IMG/VR virus record: IMGVR_UViG_3300037963_005058
Coordinates: 1-35,532 of that record
Strand: one strand, 5' to 3'
DNA: 35,532 nt
Source of the DNA: a virus
The position numbers were made by a program, and so were the translations under genes. Under the pieces are notes generated by a model. The model saw only the letters and a program-made list of their open reading frames with translations. It was not told the DNA's origin and searched no databases. Below, piece after piece: positions 21,281 through 29,684 of this stretch; position 1 is the first letter of the stretch, and every line of letters begins with the position of its first letter.

Positions 21281-21463
21281 ATGCAGGGCAAAGAAAATCT
21301 TGCTGTGATGATTCTTGAAAAGGCCAAAAAAAAAGGGTCTGAAGAGGATGATGCCGGCTTGATGAAAAGGGAGGCAGGGGAGAAATTCCTCAAAGCCATC
21401 CAAGATAATGATGCCGAGGCGGTCGTTAACGCGATGTCAGACTTGGCTACCATGATGGACTAA
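21281..21463 (+). CDS. 60-aa small hypothetical structural-region protein
   Basis: GTAGGAG precedes ATG 21281 with good spacing. The protein is a short, charged, mostly helical chain (MILEKAKKKGSEEDDAGLMK; KAIQDNDAEAVVNAMSDLAT) of a type I recall in podovirus head regions with no assigned function. It ends three bases before a perfect intrinsic terminator, so it closes the head-gene transcript. Confidence 0.7.
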   Translation: MQGKENLAVMILEKAKKKGSEEDDAGLMKREAGEKFLKAIQDNDAEAVVNAMSDLATMMD

Positions 21464-21466
21464 TTG

Positions 21467-21492
21467 AACGGGGGCCACGTGCCCCCGTTTTT
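21467..21492 (+). terminator. Intrinsic terminator after the head genes
   Basis: AACGGGGGC (21467-21475) pairs perfectly with GCCCCCGTT (21481-21489) around a five-base loop, followed by a T-run to 21492. It separates head genes from connector/tail genes and would lower tail-gene expression relative to capsid. Confidence 0.92.
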
Positions 21493-21508
21493 CCTTTGGG
21501 GGACAGGT

Positions 21509-22219
21509 ATGCCGAACAATACCCTGACGTTGGCCAACTTAATTACAGCAGTTCGCCGACGTGCGGATATGGTGGGCTCTACCTTTGTTTCTGATGCTGA
21601 GATTGTTGATTATATCAACGTAGCTATGGCCGAGCTTCACGATATCCTTGTAACTAAGTTTGAGGATTATTACGTCAAGGAAGAAACTTACACTCTTCCT
21701 GCAACAAGCCCCACAAGTCTCCCAAGCTCATTCTACAAGGCTCTCGGTGTTGACTTGGATGTCGGGGGCGTTACTTACCGTTTAAGGTCGTATTCGTTTC
21801 AAGAGCGGGCAACTTACAACTCTCCGGGCATTATTGCCGCAACAATCACAAACACGATGTATCACATTCAGGGTAATCTGATTAAATTCATCCCTGACCC
21901 TACAGTGTCTGGGACAGCCACCCTTTTCTACGTGCCTGAAGTGACTCGGTTTGATGCAGGCAGTACGAGCGACACGATTGTAGGCAAGGCCCCTCAAGTG
22001 GTCAGTGGCTACGAGGAATACGTTGTTATAGATGCAGCCATCAAATGCCTTCAGAAAGAGGAGTCAGACGTGCAGGTGTTGCTTGTTCAAAAGCAGCAGC
22101 AAATTCAGCGCATCGAGCAGGCCGCAGGAAAGCGCGACGCTGGCGAGTCTTATGCAATTACAGATGTAAGCGTAGGTACGACATCATATCTTGACGATTA
22201 CATCCGTCTGGTGCGGTGA
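21509..22219 (+). CDS. Head-tail connector (adaptor-like) protein
   Basis: I chose ATG 21509 because GGGGGACAGGT lies just upstream; an in-frame TTG at 21464 would begin inside the terminator. The 236-aa protein begins with helices (LANLITAVRRRADMVGSTFV, then DYINVAMAELHDIL), then a beta-rich middle (GNLIKFIPDPTVSGTATLFY) and a C-terminal helix carrying glutamines. This layout and the place after head genes match adaptor-type connectors of podoviruses. It would dock under the portal. Overlaps the next gene (TGATG). Confidence 0.75.
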   Translation: MPNNTLTLANLITAVRRRADMVGSTFVSDAEIVDYINVAMAELHDILVTKFEDYYVKEETYTLPATSPTSLPSSFYKALGVDLDVGGVTYRLRSYSFQERATYNSPGIIAATITNTMYHIQGNLIKFIPDPTVSGTATLFYVPEVTRFDAGSTSDTIVGKAPQVVSGYEEYVVIDAAIKCLQKEESDVQVLLVQKQQQIQRIEQAAGKRDAGESYAITDVSVGTTSYLDDYIRLVR

Positions 22220-22533
22220 TGGTTGAGTTTGAACGCACAAAAACCGAGGACGCTGAACTTACAATTGTTCAGGACAAGGTTGAAATATTTGCCGACACGC
22301 TTCAATCTTCGGGCCTCTTATCCGGCAGATTTATACGCGATATTGAGTTTCCAGAGTCGGCGGTGCAGAGAATTTACCATAGGCTCGAACGCGGCTACAG
22401 TGGGTTTATTGTTGTTTCAATAAACGCTACGGCAACCATTCAGGTAGACGATAGCGAGAACACTTCGCCTAGCGAGTACATTGCCTTAAAAAGTTCAGGC
22501 ACAGCCTGCACAGTATCTTTGTGGGTGTTTTAA
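22219..22533 (+). CDS. 104-aa virion-associated beta-rich protein
   Basis: ATG 22219 overlaps the preceding stop (TGATG); a GTG at 22216 would add one residue. The protein has RLERGYSGFIVVSINATATI and ends LKSSGTACTVSLWVF, which I recall as a recurring motif (G...GFIVV...L.L.SS...VSLWVF) in small podovirus structural proteins near tail genes. Probably a small tail or fibre-attachment component. Its stop overlaps the next start (TAATG). Confidence 0.68.
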   Translation: MVEFERTKTEDAELTIVQDKVEIFADTLQSSGLLSGRFIRDIEFPESAVQRIYHRLERGYSGFIVVSINATATIQVDDSENTSPSEYIALKSSGTACTVSLWVF

Positions 22534-25500
22534 TGGCGTTGCAAAAAAGAACTCTATCTTTTGCTCTAACTGCTGGCGTTGATGAAAAATCTTCGGACGT
22601 TACACGTTCGCCCGATGGTCTAACGAAAGCGGACAACGTAGTCTTTGATAAAAAAGGCAGAGCCAAAAAACGCGGTGCCTTTAGAAGCACAAACAGCAAG
22701 CGAAACGTGATTGGCGCAAGCTCTATCACTGCGGGAAAAGCAATCGCCCAGTTTCAAGATGAGACTCTCATTCTTGATGGAGAAAATCTTTACTGTAAGA
22801 TTTCGGGTACTTCGTTATTAAACAAAGGCACATATGTGCCCTGTACTGTTGAAAATAAAATTCTGCGAAAACAGGTTGATCGAAGACAAAGCAACACGCA
22901 GATAGCTGAAAATAACGACATCAGAGTCTATGTGTGGGAAGAATACGAGTTTGTAGACGGCGACACTGCGACGCAAGACTATAAAATGTATGCCGATGTT
23001 GTTCTTTCAAAAACAGGTGCGACCTTATTTAGTCGTGTTTTGCTGGGCAGCAATAACATCGCGATAGACACAAACACCACAAGCAACGCCACTTGCCTAT
23101 ATAAGTTTGGTCAGCCTCAGTGTTTTAACATTGGTGACTACGTTTTTATTGTCTATCAAGAATACGACGGCTCTCAACATAGTTTAAAATATCGGGCCCT
23201 TAACTGTACAAGCGTGACTCACGTATTAACTAACGGTATTGGTGCTGAGGCAAACCTTAACGACACGTCTGGCTCAGTTATAAGGCTAAATGACAACTTC
23301 CCTGTTTTTGAGATAGACCACAACGTTGGAAGCACTTACAGCGACGCAGGCGTTTGCGCGTACATCGGTCACGGCGGGGATTTATCGGTTACTTATTTCA
23401 TCGCAAGCGGCGCAACATTATCGGCCTCATCTCAAAAAATTGTTATATCAACCGGAAGTCAGTTTGGTAGCTACAACGCCCGAGCAAGCATAACGCAGTT
23501 CACGCCTTCGGGTATTATGATTAAATCCCTAAATGATGCCTCTAGCGCAGACACCTATTCAATTGTTGTGGGCTTTACGGGGCTGGGTGCAGGTGCAAAC
23601 AAAGGTGTTCAACTGGCGGTTGTTAAAGACGATTTGTCTGCAAAGAATCTTTATACAATAGATGACGGGCCTTACCCAAATTTGGACACAGGCTCACTGT
23701 GGTTACTAAACGGAACAGCGGGGTGTTTGACCAGTGGGGCCAATGAGGTAACAGTGTTCTGTACCGTGTGGGCAGAAGATGCGAGCGATAACCCAGTTCC
23801 AGGTGTGTTAACCGGAGCCATTGATGAGTCTCTAGGACATGGCGTAGCTCAGACAGAATACACTTCCACGGCTGTCCGACCGGGTCTAGTGCCTTTGCAC
23901 TACATTAAAGAATACACTCTTAATCGAAATAGCAGCTCATTTTCAATTACTGAGCAGGGGGTTGTTGGTTATAATGCGTCAGTTACTTCAGATTTTTTTC
24001 GGCACAACAGCAAGCTGTACTGTGTCGTCTCCCAGGTCAATGACAACGCCTTATATCCAGAGTTTACAGAAACAAAACGCAACGACCGAGGCTTAAGCAA
24101 TAACTCACTTTTATTAAATTCAGAGGGTGAATTGATTGGGGCTCTTGAAACGGGTCAATGCGCTACTTGCTTAAGCACTGAGTGGACAACAATAGCCCCA
24201 CCTAACGGAGCAGATGATGATACTACCGCAGGGGGTGCGATAGGCCGAGAAACACGCAGGCTATGGCATGGAGTGCAGAGGGTAACAAAACTATCCTCTA
24301 CATTTTTTATATTCGGCGCCTCTCGCTTTCATGGCTATGTTCGATACGGTGCAGGCACCTTTGCCTCATCCGATTACCCGGACAACATCTTTGGGATATC
24401 TGAGTTCAGAGTAGACTTTGACCCCGCTCGTGTTTTGGCCTCCGCTGATATAGAAAACGCTTGGGTTGGAACTGGAGGATTTTTACACGGTTATGACGGC
24501 AATCAATTATATGAGCAGGGGTTTGCAACTTATCCTTCTATACGTCGACTGGTTCAGTACCCGTTAGGGAGTTCTGGCTACACGGCAGGTGGCTCTACTC
24601 CTGGTTACCCTAATGGCAAAACCATAAAATACCAGGCTCTTTATGTTTGGTCTGATGACCGTGGTAATTTAATTGAATCTCGACCCTCAGACATTCACGA
24701 GATAACCACTGAGTCCGGGCTGGCTTTTACGGTATCGGCTCACACTGCGGGCACTGGCTTTGTAGTGGACCAAGTTTATACTACGAGTTCATCAGGGACA
24801 GGGACAGGAACTACCATTAGAGTTCGCTCTGTAAACGGCTCAGGCGGTATCTTAAATGCCCAGGTGGTTGAGCCCGGAAGCGGTCACTCTGCAAGCGATG
24901 TCCTTACGCTTTCAGGGGGAACAAGCACAGGCAAAGTAAGCATTTCTGCAATTGCCTTAATGTCATACATTCGTGTTCAGGTTTATGTTCCAAGCTTTTC
25001 AAGAAAAGAAAACATAAGCATAGAGCTGTATAGAAATGATGGGGAGGGCGGAAGCGTTTTCTACCGTGCCGGGGCCGTAAAGCTCGACAACTCTCCCAAG
25101 AATATGTACGTGACCTTTAAAGACAGGCCGACTGATTATGGAAAAATCGCAGAAAGCGGCTTAGTTATCTACACTCAGGGCGGTGCTCCTGCCAATGGGT
25201 TTATTGGCTCATGTACTGATTTGATACGCCATCAAAACAAACTCTTTGCCGCCGGCATTGACGACAAAGTTTTCTTGTCGCTACCAATCAAAGAGGGCTC
25301 CACTCCTGTTTTTCCGGCGACGGTCCCCTTTGTTGTTGGTCTTTCTGGTGAGCCCAGTAAAATTACGGCTATTGAATCAAACCTTGACCACCTTCTAATT
25401 TTTACCGAAGACAACGGTTATTATACGACAGGCTCAGGACCAAACGCTATTGGAGAGGGCTCGTTCAGGCCGCCTCGTTTATTTGCCACAGACCAAGGCG

Positions 25501-26264
25501 CAAAGCTTGGCGCAGCTCACACGGATTCACCGCTGGGTGTTTTTTATCAGACAGACCGAGGCATCTATCTTGTAAGCAGGGATATGTCCGTGGCTTATAT
25601 TGGAGCGGGGGTTGAAGACACCATTGGCTCAAACAGAGCCGTGAGCATGATAAGGCACGACGACGATAGTAGCGTTCGCATAATGCTACAGGCAGACTCT
25701 CCCTCGGCAACGGGTACAGATGTTTATTGCATCTACAATTACTATCTTAAGCAGTGGCATACTTTTGGTATTGCTTACACTGATACCAAGTTTCAAGTTG
25801 ATGAAGTATGGGACGGGTTAAAGTTTGTTCGATTAACTTCTGATGGCGTGCAGTTCGAGCAAGATAACGCTCTCTTTCAAGACCACAGCACATCGGGAAG
25901 CGCTCAAGATTACAACGTTTCGATTCAAACCGGATTTATCTCTGCCACGGGAATCATGAAAAAAGACCGGGTTTACCGGGCCATGGTGCTAGGAGAGTAT
26001 ATAGGTGCACACACCCTTACGATGTTAGTGAGAGCGGATTACAATCTTAGCACGTCGGAAACTTTTACCAAAACACTGTCAAGCGAACCAACAAAACCAT
26101 ACATATTCAGGGCTCATCTTGGAAAACAAAAGGCTAGGGCAATTCAAGTTTTGCTGGTTCTTTCAGGCTCTACGGCTGGCGCAGAGATAGATGGCTTTGC
26201 TCTAGAGGTAGGCATCAGAAGAGACGAAACAACGTTTAAAACGATTGAGGATAGGACACTGTAA
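22533..26264 (+). CDS. Large tail tube/nozzle (stabilisation) protein
   Basis: I chose ATG 22533 (overlapping the previous stop) rather than GTG 22521. The 1243-aa protein has an N-terminal ADNVVFDKKGRAKKRGAFRS and, near residues 895-1000, HQNKLFAAGIDDKVFLSLP and LDHLLIFTEDNGYYTTGSGP, which recall tail nozzle or stabilisation proteins of podoviruses. Around residues 740-810 lies a Gly/Thr/Ser-rich module (GTGTTIRVRSVNGSGGILNA; EPGSGHSASDVLTLSGG) that also recurs, from memory, in unrelated phage structural proteins and looks inserted. It would form the lower tail channel. Confidence 0.78.
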   Translation: MALQKRTLSFALTAGVDEKSSDVTRSPDGLTKADNVVFDKKGRAKKRGAFRSTNSKRNVIGASSITAGKAIAQFQDETLILDGENLYCKISGTSLLNKGTYVPCTVENKILRKQVDRRQSNTQIAENNDIRVYVWEEYEFVDGDTATQDYKMYADVVLSKTGATLFSRVLLGSNNIAIDTNTTSNATCLYKFGQPQCFNIGDYVFIVYQEYDGSQHSLKYRALNCTSVTHVLTNGIGAEANLNDTSGSVIRLNDNFPVFEIDHNVGSTYSDAGVCAYIGHGGDLSVTYFIASGATLSASSQKIVISTGSQFGSYNARASITQFTPSGIMIKSLNDASSADTYSIVVGFTGLGAGANKGVQLAVVKDDLSAKNLYTIDDGPYPNLDTGSLWLLNGTAGCLTSGANEVTVFCTVWAEDASDNPVPGVLTGAIDESLGHGVAQTEYTSTAVRPGLVPLHYIKEYTLNRNSSSFSITEQGVVGYNASVTSDFFRHNSKLYCVVSQVNDNALYPEFTETKRNDRGLSNNSLLLNSEGELIGALETGQCATCLSTEWTTIAPPNGADDDTTAGGAIGRETRRLWHGVQRVTKLSSTFFIFGASRFHGYVRYGAGTFASSDYPDNIFGISEFRVDFDPARVLASADIENAWVGTGGFLHGYDGNQLYEQGFATYPSIRRLVQYPLGSSGYTAGGSTPGYPNGKTIKYQALYVWSDDRGNLIESRPSDIHEITTESGLAFTVSAHTAGTGFVVDQVYTTSSSGTGTGTTIRVRSVNGSGGILNAQVVEPGSGHSASDVLTLSGGTSTGKVSISAIALMSYIRVQVYVPSFSRKENISIELYRNDGEGGSVFYRAGAVKLDNSPKNMYVTFKDRPTDYGKIAESGLVIYTQGGAPANGFIGSCTDLIRHQNKLFAAGIDDKVFLSLPIKEGSTPVFPATVPFVVGLSGEPSKITAIESNLDHLLIFTEDNGYYTTGSGPNAIGEGSFRPPRLFATDQGAKLGAAHTDSPLGVFYQTDRGIYLVSRDMSVAYIGAGVEDTIGSNRAVSMIRHDDDSSVRIMLQADSPSATGTDVYCIYNYYLKQWHTFGIAYTDTKFQVDEVWDGLKFVRLTSDGVQFEQDNALFQDHSTSGSAQDYNVSIQTGFISATGIMKKDRVYRAMVLGEYIGAHTLTMLVRADYNLSTSETFTKTLSSEPTKPYIFRAHLGKQKARAIQVLLVLSGSTAGAEIDGFALEVGIRRDETTFKTIEDRTL

Positions 26265-26887
26265 TGGCATCAGCATTTTTATCTCAAGCATTACGACAAC
26301 AGGCAGCCCAAGAGGCTCGCGGGCAAATGATGAAGGATGCCATTGCGAGACAGGTGTCTAATCAGATAATGGGCCAGATTGCTCAAAGCGAAATAAATGC
26401 AGACATGCGGCGAATGCTCGGCTCAGGAAGAGCTTTGGAGCAGGCTGCGGGGCAAGAGATGCGCCGAGACATCGGTAGAACTCAGCTCGAAATGCAAAGA
26501 AAACAAGCTGCTGATGCAAAAAAAGCCGCCCTTGTTGGAGCAGCCGCCGACTCTGTTGGCGCGTTGCTGGCCGTGCTCGGTGAAAGCGAACAGGAGGAGT
26601 TTGAGCTTGAGGCCCCTGACACGGTGTTAAAGGCACGAGTTCCGAGAAACCCAGAGAGCTTTGACTTAGACCCTGATTTTAATCCCACAACTGCGCAGAT
26701 AATGGGCGCTGACGTGGCCAAGGACTTAGATGTTTCCGCTCCTGCCCTTCCTAACGAGTTTGGTCAGTTTGTCTCTCCTGACACAACCTTATCTTTGCCT
26801 AGCGGCATGGGTACAGCCGAAGAGGCTTTGACTCAAGAAATCCTTAGAAGACGCAAGAACAAAAATCGCATGATGGGGGGCATGTAA
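26264..26887 (+). CDS. Internal virion (ejection) protein, 207 aa
   Basis: The start overlaps the tail gene's stop (TAATG). The N-terminal half is helical and rich in Ala, Gln, Met and Arg (ALRQQAAQEARGQMMKDAIA), then a short hydrophobic helix (ALVGAAADSVGALLAVLG), an acidic loop region and a basic Met/Gly-rich end (RRRKNKNRMMGGM). Composition and position, just before two longer helical proteins, match podovirus ejection proteins stored in the head and released into the cell envelope. No enzyme motif. Confidence 0.68.
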   Translation: MASAFLSQALRQQAAQEARGQMMKDAIARQVSNQIMGQIAQSEINADMRRMLGSGRALEQAAGQEMRRDIGRTQLEMQRKQAADAKKAALVGAAADSVGALLAVLGESEQEEFELEAPDTVLKARVPRNPESFDLDPDFNPTTAQIMGADVAKDLDVSAPALPNEFGQFVSPDTTLSLPSGMGTAEEALTQEILRRRKNKNRMMGGM

Positions 26888-27660
26888 TGGAAACCGATAA
26901 AGATTATTACGGCACCGAAGAACGTGATGACAGCGAGCTTTTTACCGAAAAATATTTAGGAGATTATACTCTCGCTGGCGACGACCCTTTTTATACGGAC
27001 GACGAAAATCGACAGGCTTTTGAGGCCGACCGTCAAGATTTCTTTGAGCAGCAGGGAATTGACCCTGACGATGCAAAGCTTGCGGAAAACAGGAACCAAG
27101 CTATTCAAGCCGACCGTTATGCTCGAATGATGGGGCGTCGCCGTGAGTTTGGCCTTGAGGGTGACAAAATATTTGGATACGCCAGTCGCCTCGCTGACAT
27201 AGCTGAAGGCAAAAGAAAGACGGCGGGGCAGTTAGAAGTAGAGCGGCAGTTAAAAATTCTATCGGATGCACAGCGGGGAGTTGGAGCTGCGCAGGCTCGC
27301 GGCTCTTTTGATGCTGCTGACTTGCTTAGGGCTGCAAGCGGGGCAGCTCAGGCTTCCGAGGTTTCGGGCGAGTCGGCAATTGCTGACGCAGCTCGGCAAG
27401 CCCGTCTTGAGGCAGGTGCCCAGCTAGAGCAGCTATTGATTCAAGGTCAGCAGCGAGCAGAGGACCGAGCTTTTGCGATGCAGCAATTAGCTTTTCAACA
27501 AGAGCAAGCAAGTGGCGCATTGTTCTCTAACATACTTGGGGGTATCCTTGGCGCAATTGGCGGCGTAGTCGGATTTGCGGCGGGAGGCCCAGCGGGTGCG
27601 GCAGCAGGCGCTACTATCGGAAGCAGCGGCGGTAGCGCTCTTGGGTCGTACATAGGTTAA
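26887..27660 (+). CDS. Internal virion protein with C-terminal glycine-zipper membrane segment
   Basis: The start overlaps the previous stop (TAATG). The first 90 residues are acidic and aromatic (TLAGDDPFYTDDENRQAFEA), the middle is a long Ala/Gln/Arg helical region with coiled-coil character, and the last 45 residues are a glycine-zipper (GGILGAIGGVVGFAAGGPAG onward) able to insert in a membrane. This fits an ejection protein that helps form the DNA passage through the host envelope. High confidence in the layout, moderate in function. Confidence 0.72.
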   Translation: METDKDYYGTEERDDSELFTEKYLGDYTLAGDDPFYTDDENRQAFEADRQDFFEQQGIDPDDAKLAENRNQAIQADRYARMMGRRREFGLEGDKIFGYASRLADIAEGKRKTAGQLEVERQLKILSDAQRGVGAAQARGSFDAADLLRAASGAAQASEVSGESAIADAARQARLEAGAQLEQLLIQGQQRAEDRAFAMQQLAFQQEQASGALFSNILGGILGAIGGVVGFAAGGPAGAAAGATIGSSGGSALGSYIG

Positions 27661-27672
27661 AGGAGCGAAGAG

Positions 27673-29274
27673 ATGTCAACTTTTGAGCAAAGGTTTCGTG
27701 CAGGCAAAGGAACGGATTACGCCGTAGATAAAGACCCAAGATATCTTCTTGCTGTAAAAAAAGATGCTGAAAAGCGAAAAAAAGAAGCTGCCGAAGCAAG
27801 GGCTGCGGAGGCAAAAGCAAAAGCCGCTGCGGCTGAAAGAGTCTCTGCGGAAAAAGCGGAAGCGATAAGCCAATTAAGGGCGATAGAAAGCGGTGTTTCT
27901 CCTGAGCTTGCTGCGTTTGCCGCTGAAAGCGCACAGATTGAATCAGAAACGGGTGTGCCGGGCTCTTTGATTAGTGACGAAGCCTTGGCTGAACTTAAGG
28001 CTCAAAGGGCCGGTGTTCCGGCTACTCAAGAACCTGCCATCCCTGCGACCGAAAAAAAACCGGCCGAAGCAAAAGACAAGGCTCCGGCAGAGCAGCCGCC
28101 AAGTACTACAGATGAAATTATGGACGGTCTAGAGCGCATTCGCCTGCTTAGAACAGAAGCCGCTCAGGCCGATGCTCGGGCGTTTGAGGCACTTCAGGAG
28201 CGCCAGAGGCTTGAGGCGCAAAGAGTACAGGACGAAATAAACAGCGCAGAAGAGGACTTGAAATCGTACTCGATTGACCCAAACAGAGCCTATAAAAGTC
28301 TGGGGAGTCAAATTGCGGCGGCGTTTGCTATCGCCCTCGGTGCTTTTGCTCAAGGTTTTACCGGAGGACGAACGCCTAACACTGCGTTAAAAATTATCGA
28401 GGGTGCAATTGCCAGAGACGTAGAGGCGCAAAAGTCTGAAATGATGAAGCGCAAAGACGTTCTTAAAAACAAAAACAATGTCTATGCCAGGATGCTGTCT
28501 CGTTTTGGGAATGAGGTTGCCGCCGAAAAAGCCACAACTGTTTTAGGCTTGCGCTCTGCTGTTATGCAGACACAGGCTTTGATTGAAAAATATCCAAGCA
28601 TGGTCAACAAAAAAGTTGGCCTCGAAGCGATTGCTCGGATGGAAGAGGCTCGGATTAAAACTCTGGTAGACCTTCAGAAAACTCAGGGAAGAGCCTTGAG
28701 GGGTGAAGGAAAGAAGGCCGACACGCTAAGACTGTTTGAGCAGGCGGACGCATCGGTGAAAAAACTTGAAGGTATTTTCTTAGAAGTTGCTGACGAGGTT
28801 GAAGGTTTTATGGGCACTTTTGGACTTGCTGTTGGCGAGTTCGGCAAGGCTGTAGGGCTGGGAGACGTATTTCAATCTAACATTCAAGGGCTCTACGATG
28901 CTCAAGTATCTAACGCCGCTCAGTCTATCAACAAAGCTTTTAGCGGTGCGCGTGGCTCAGACAGAGATTTGGCCGCAGTATTGATGCAGATGCCTACCCT
29001 TAAAATTTTCTTTGGAAAGAATGGAAAAGAGAGAGGGCTGGCCAGAATTAAACAGATACAAGGAAACCTTAAAGATGCAATTCGCGCCCAAGGTGGTCAG
29101 TTGCTTGAAGATGATCAATACGCAAATTACGCGGTTGCTCAGTCCCTGACTGGACGTGACGGCAAAAAAATTACTGACGAGGACATTGAGTCATTCATGG
29201 AGTCCGACGAGTTTATAAAGATACGAAATAAACTCTACGGAGAAGAATCGGCTGAAAAAAAAAGCCCAAATTAG
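27673..29274 (+). CDS. Internal virion (ejection) protein, likely frameshifted to an M23 peptidase
   Basis: AAAGGAG precedes ATG 27673. The 533-aa protein has a Lys/Glu/Ala coiled-coil start (residues 28-70), a Pro/Ala linker (115-145), a second long helix, then SIDPNRAYKSLGSQIAAAFA followed by a hydrophobic GAFAQGFTGG part and NTALKIIEGAIARDVEAQKS. I recall this last block from internal virion proteins of many phages. The zero frame ends at TAG 29272-29274, just after a run of nine A; a -1 slip there would extend the product by 140 residues into the M23 peptidase (670 aa total). Confidence 0.75.
   Translation: MSTFEQRFRAGKGTDYAVDKDPRYLLAVKKDAEKRKKEAAEARAAEAKAKAAAAERVSAEKAEAISQLRAIESGVSPELAAFAAESAQIESETGVPGSLISDEALAELKAQRAGVPATQEPAIPATEKKPAEAKDKAPAEQPPSTTDEIMDGLERIRLLRTEAAQADARAFEALQERQRLEAQRVQDEINSAEEDLKSYSIDPNRAYKSLGSQIAAAFAIALGAFAQGFTGGRTPNTALKIIEGAIARDVEAQKSEMMKRKDVLKNKNNVYARMLSRFGNEVAAEKATTVLGLRSAVMQTQALIEKYPSMVNKKVGLEAIARMEEARIKTLVDLQKTQGRALRGEGKKADTLRLFEQADASVKKLEGIFLEVADEVEGFMGTFGLAVGEFGKAVGLGDVFQSNIQGLYDAQVSNAAQSINKAFSGARGSDRDLAAVLMQMPTLKIFFGKNGKERGLARIKQIQGNLKDAIRAQGGQLLEDDQYANYAVAQSLTGRDGKKITDEDIESFMESDEFIKIRNKLYGEESAEKKSPN
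29239..29264 (+). promoter_or_regulatory. Candidate programmed -1 ribosomal frameshift signal
   Basis: GGAGAAG (29239-29245) lies about ten bases before a nine-A run (29255-29263) followed by G. In the zero frame the codons are GAA AAA AAA AGC, so A-AAA-AAA (29256-29262) is a standard slippery heptamer. The SD-like stimulator at this spacing is the arrangement of E. coli dnaX. The -1 frame is open from 29256 to 29684 and encodes the missing N-terminal part of the M23 fold. A sequencing error in the A-run (ten rather than nine) would also explain it. Confidence 0.6.
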
Positions 29275-29339
29275 CCCTTAGTCACCCCTTAAAGGATAAA
29301 TTTAGAGTAAGTTCACCCTTCGGAGAAAGAATACACCCC

Positions 29340-29684
29340 GTGACCGGTCAAAAAGACAAGCATAGAGGCACCGATTATGCTGCCCCAAGGAACACTCCGG
29401 TCAGGTCAATGATTGATGGGGTGGTGACATATGCCGGAAATCAAGGTGGAAATACGGGCTTTGTCGTAAAGGTTAAGGACGACGCAGGGCGTGAGGTCAA
29501 ATATTTTCACCTTGAACCTGGAAGTTTAAAAGTCAAACGCGGTGATAAAGTTAAGTCTGGTCAAAAAGTTGCAGGTGTTGGCAACACAGGCAGAGGAACC
29601 GGCTACCATCTGCATGCTGAGTTGTATATCGACCAAAAAGCTGTAGACATCGAAAAGTATTTTGAGGGCCAAAACGATGCCTAA
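29340..29684 (+). CDS. M23-family (LytM) metallopeptidase domain
   Basis: From GTG 29340 the frame gives 114 residues with the M23 zinc motif: HRGTDYAAP (His9, Asp13) and YHLHAEL (HxH near residues 93-95). M23 enzymes cut peptide bridges in peptidoglycan. The family's first strand (SSPFGERIHP) is encoded in the same frame upstream of the GTG, with no ATG, GTG or TTG there, so the complete domain is probably reached by -1 frameshifting from the ejection protein. GGAG at 29322 is too far from the GTG to be convincing. Likely role: opening the cell wall during DNA entry as part of a virion protein. Confidence 0.85.
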   Translation: MTGQKDKHRGTDYAAPRNTPVRSMIDGVVTYAGNQGGNTGFVVKVKDDAGREVKYFHLEPGSLKVKRGDKVKSGQKVAGVGNTGRGTGYHLHAELYIDQKAVDIEKYFEGQNDA

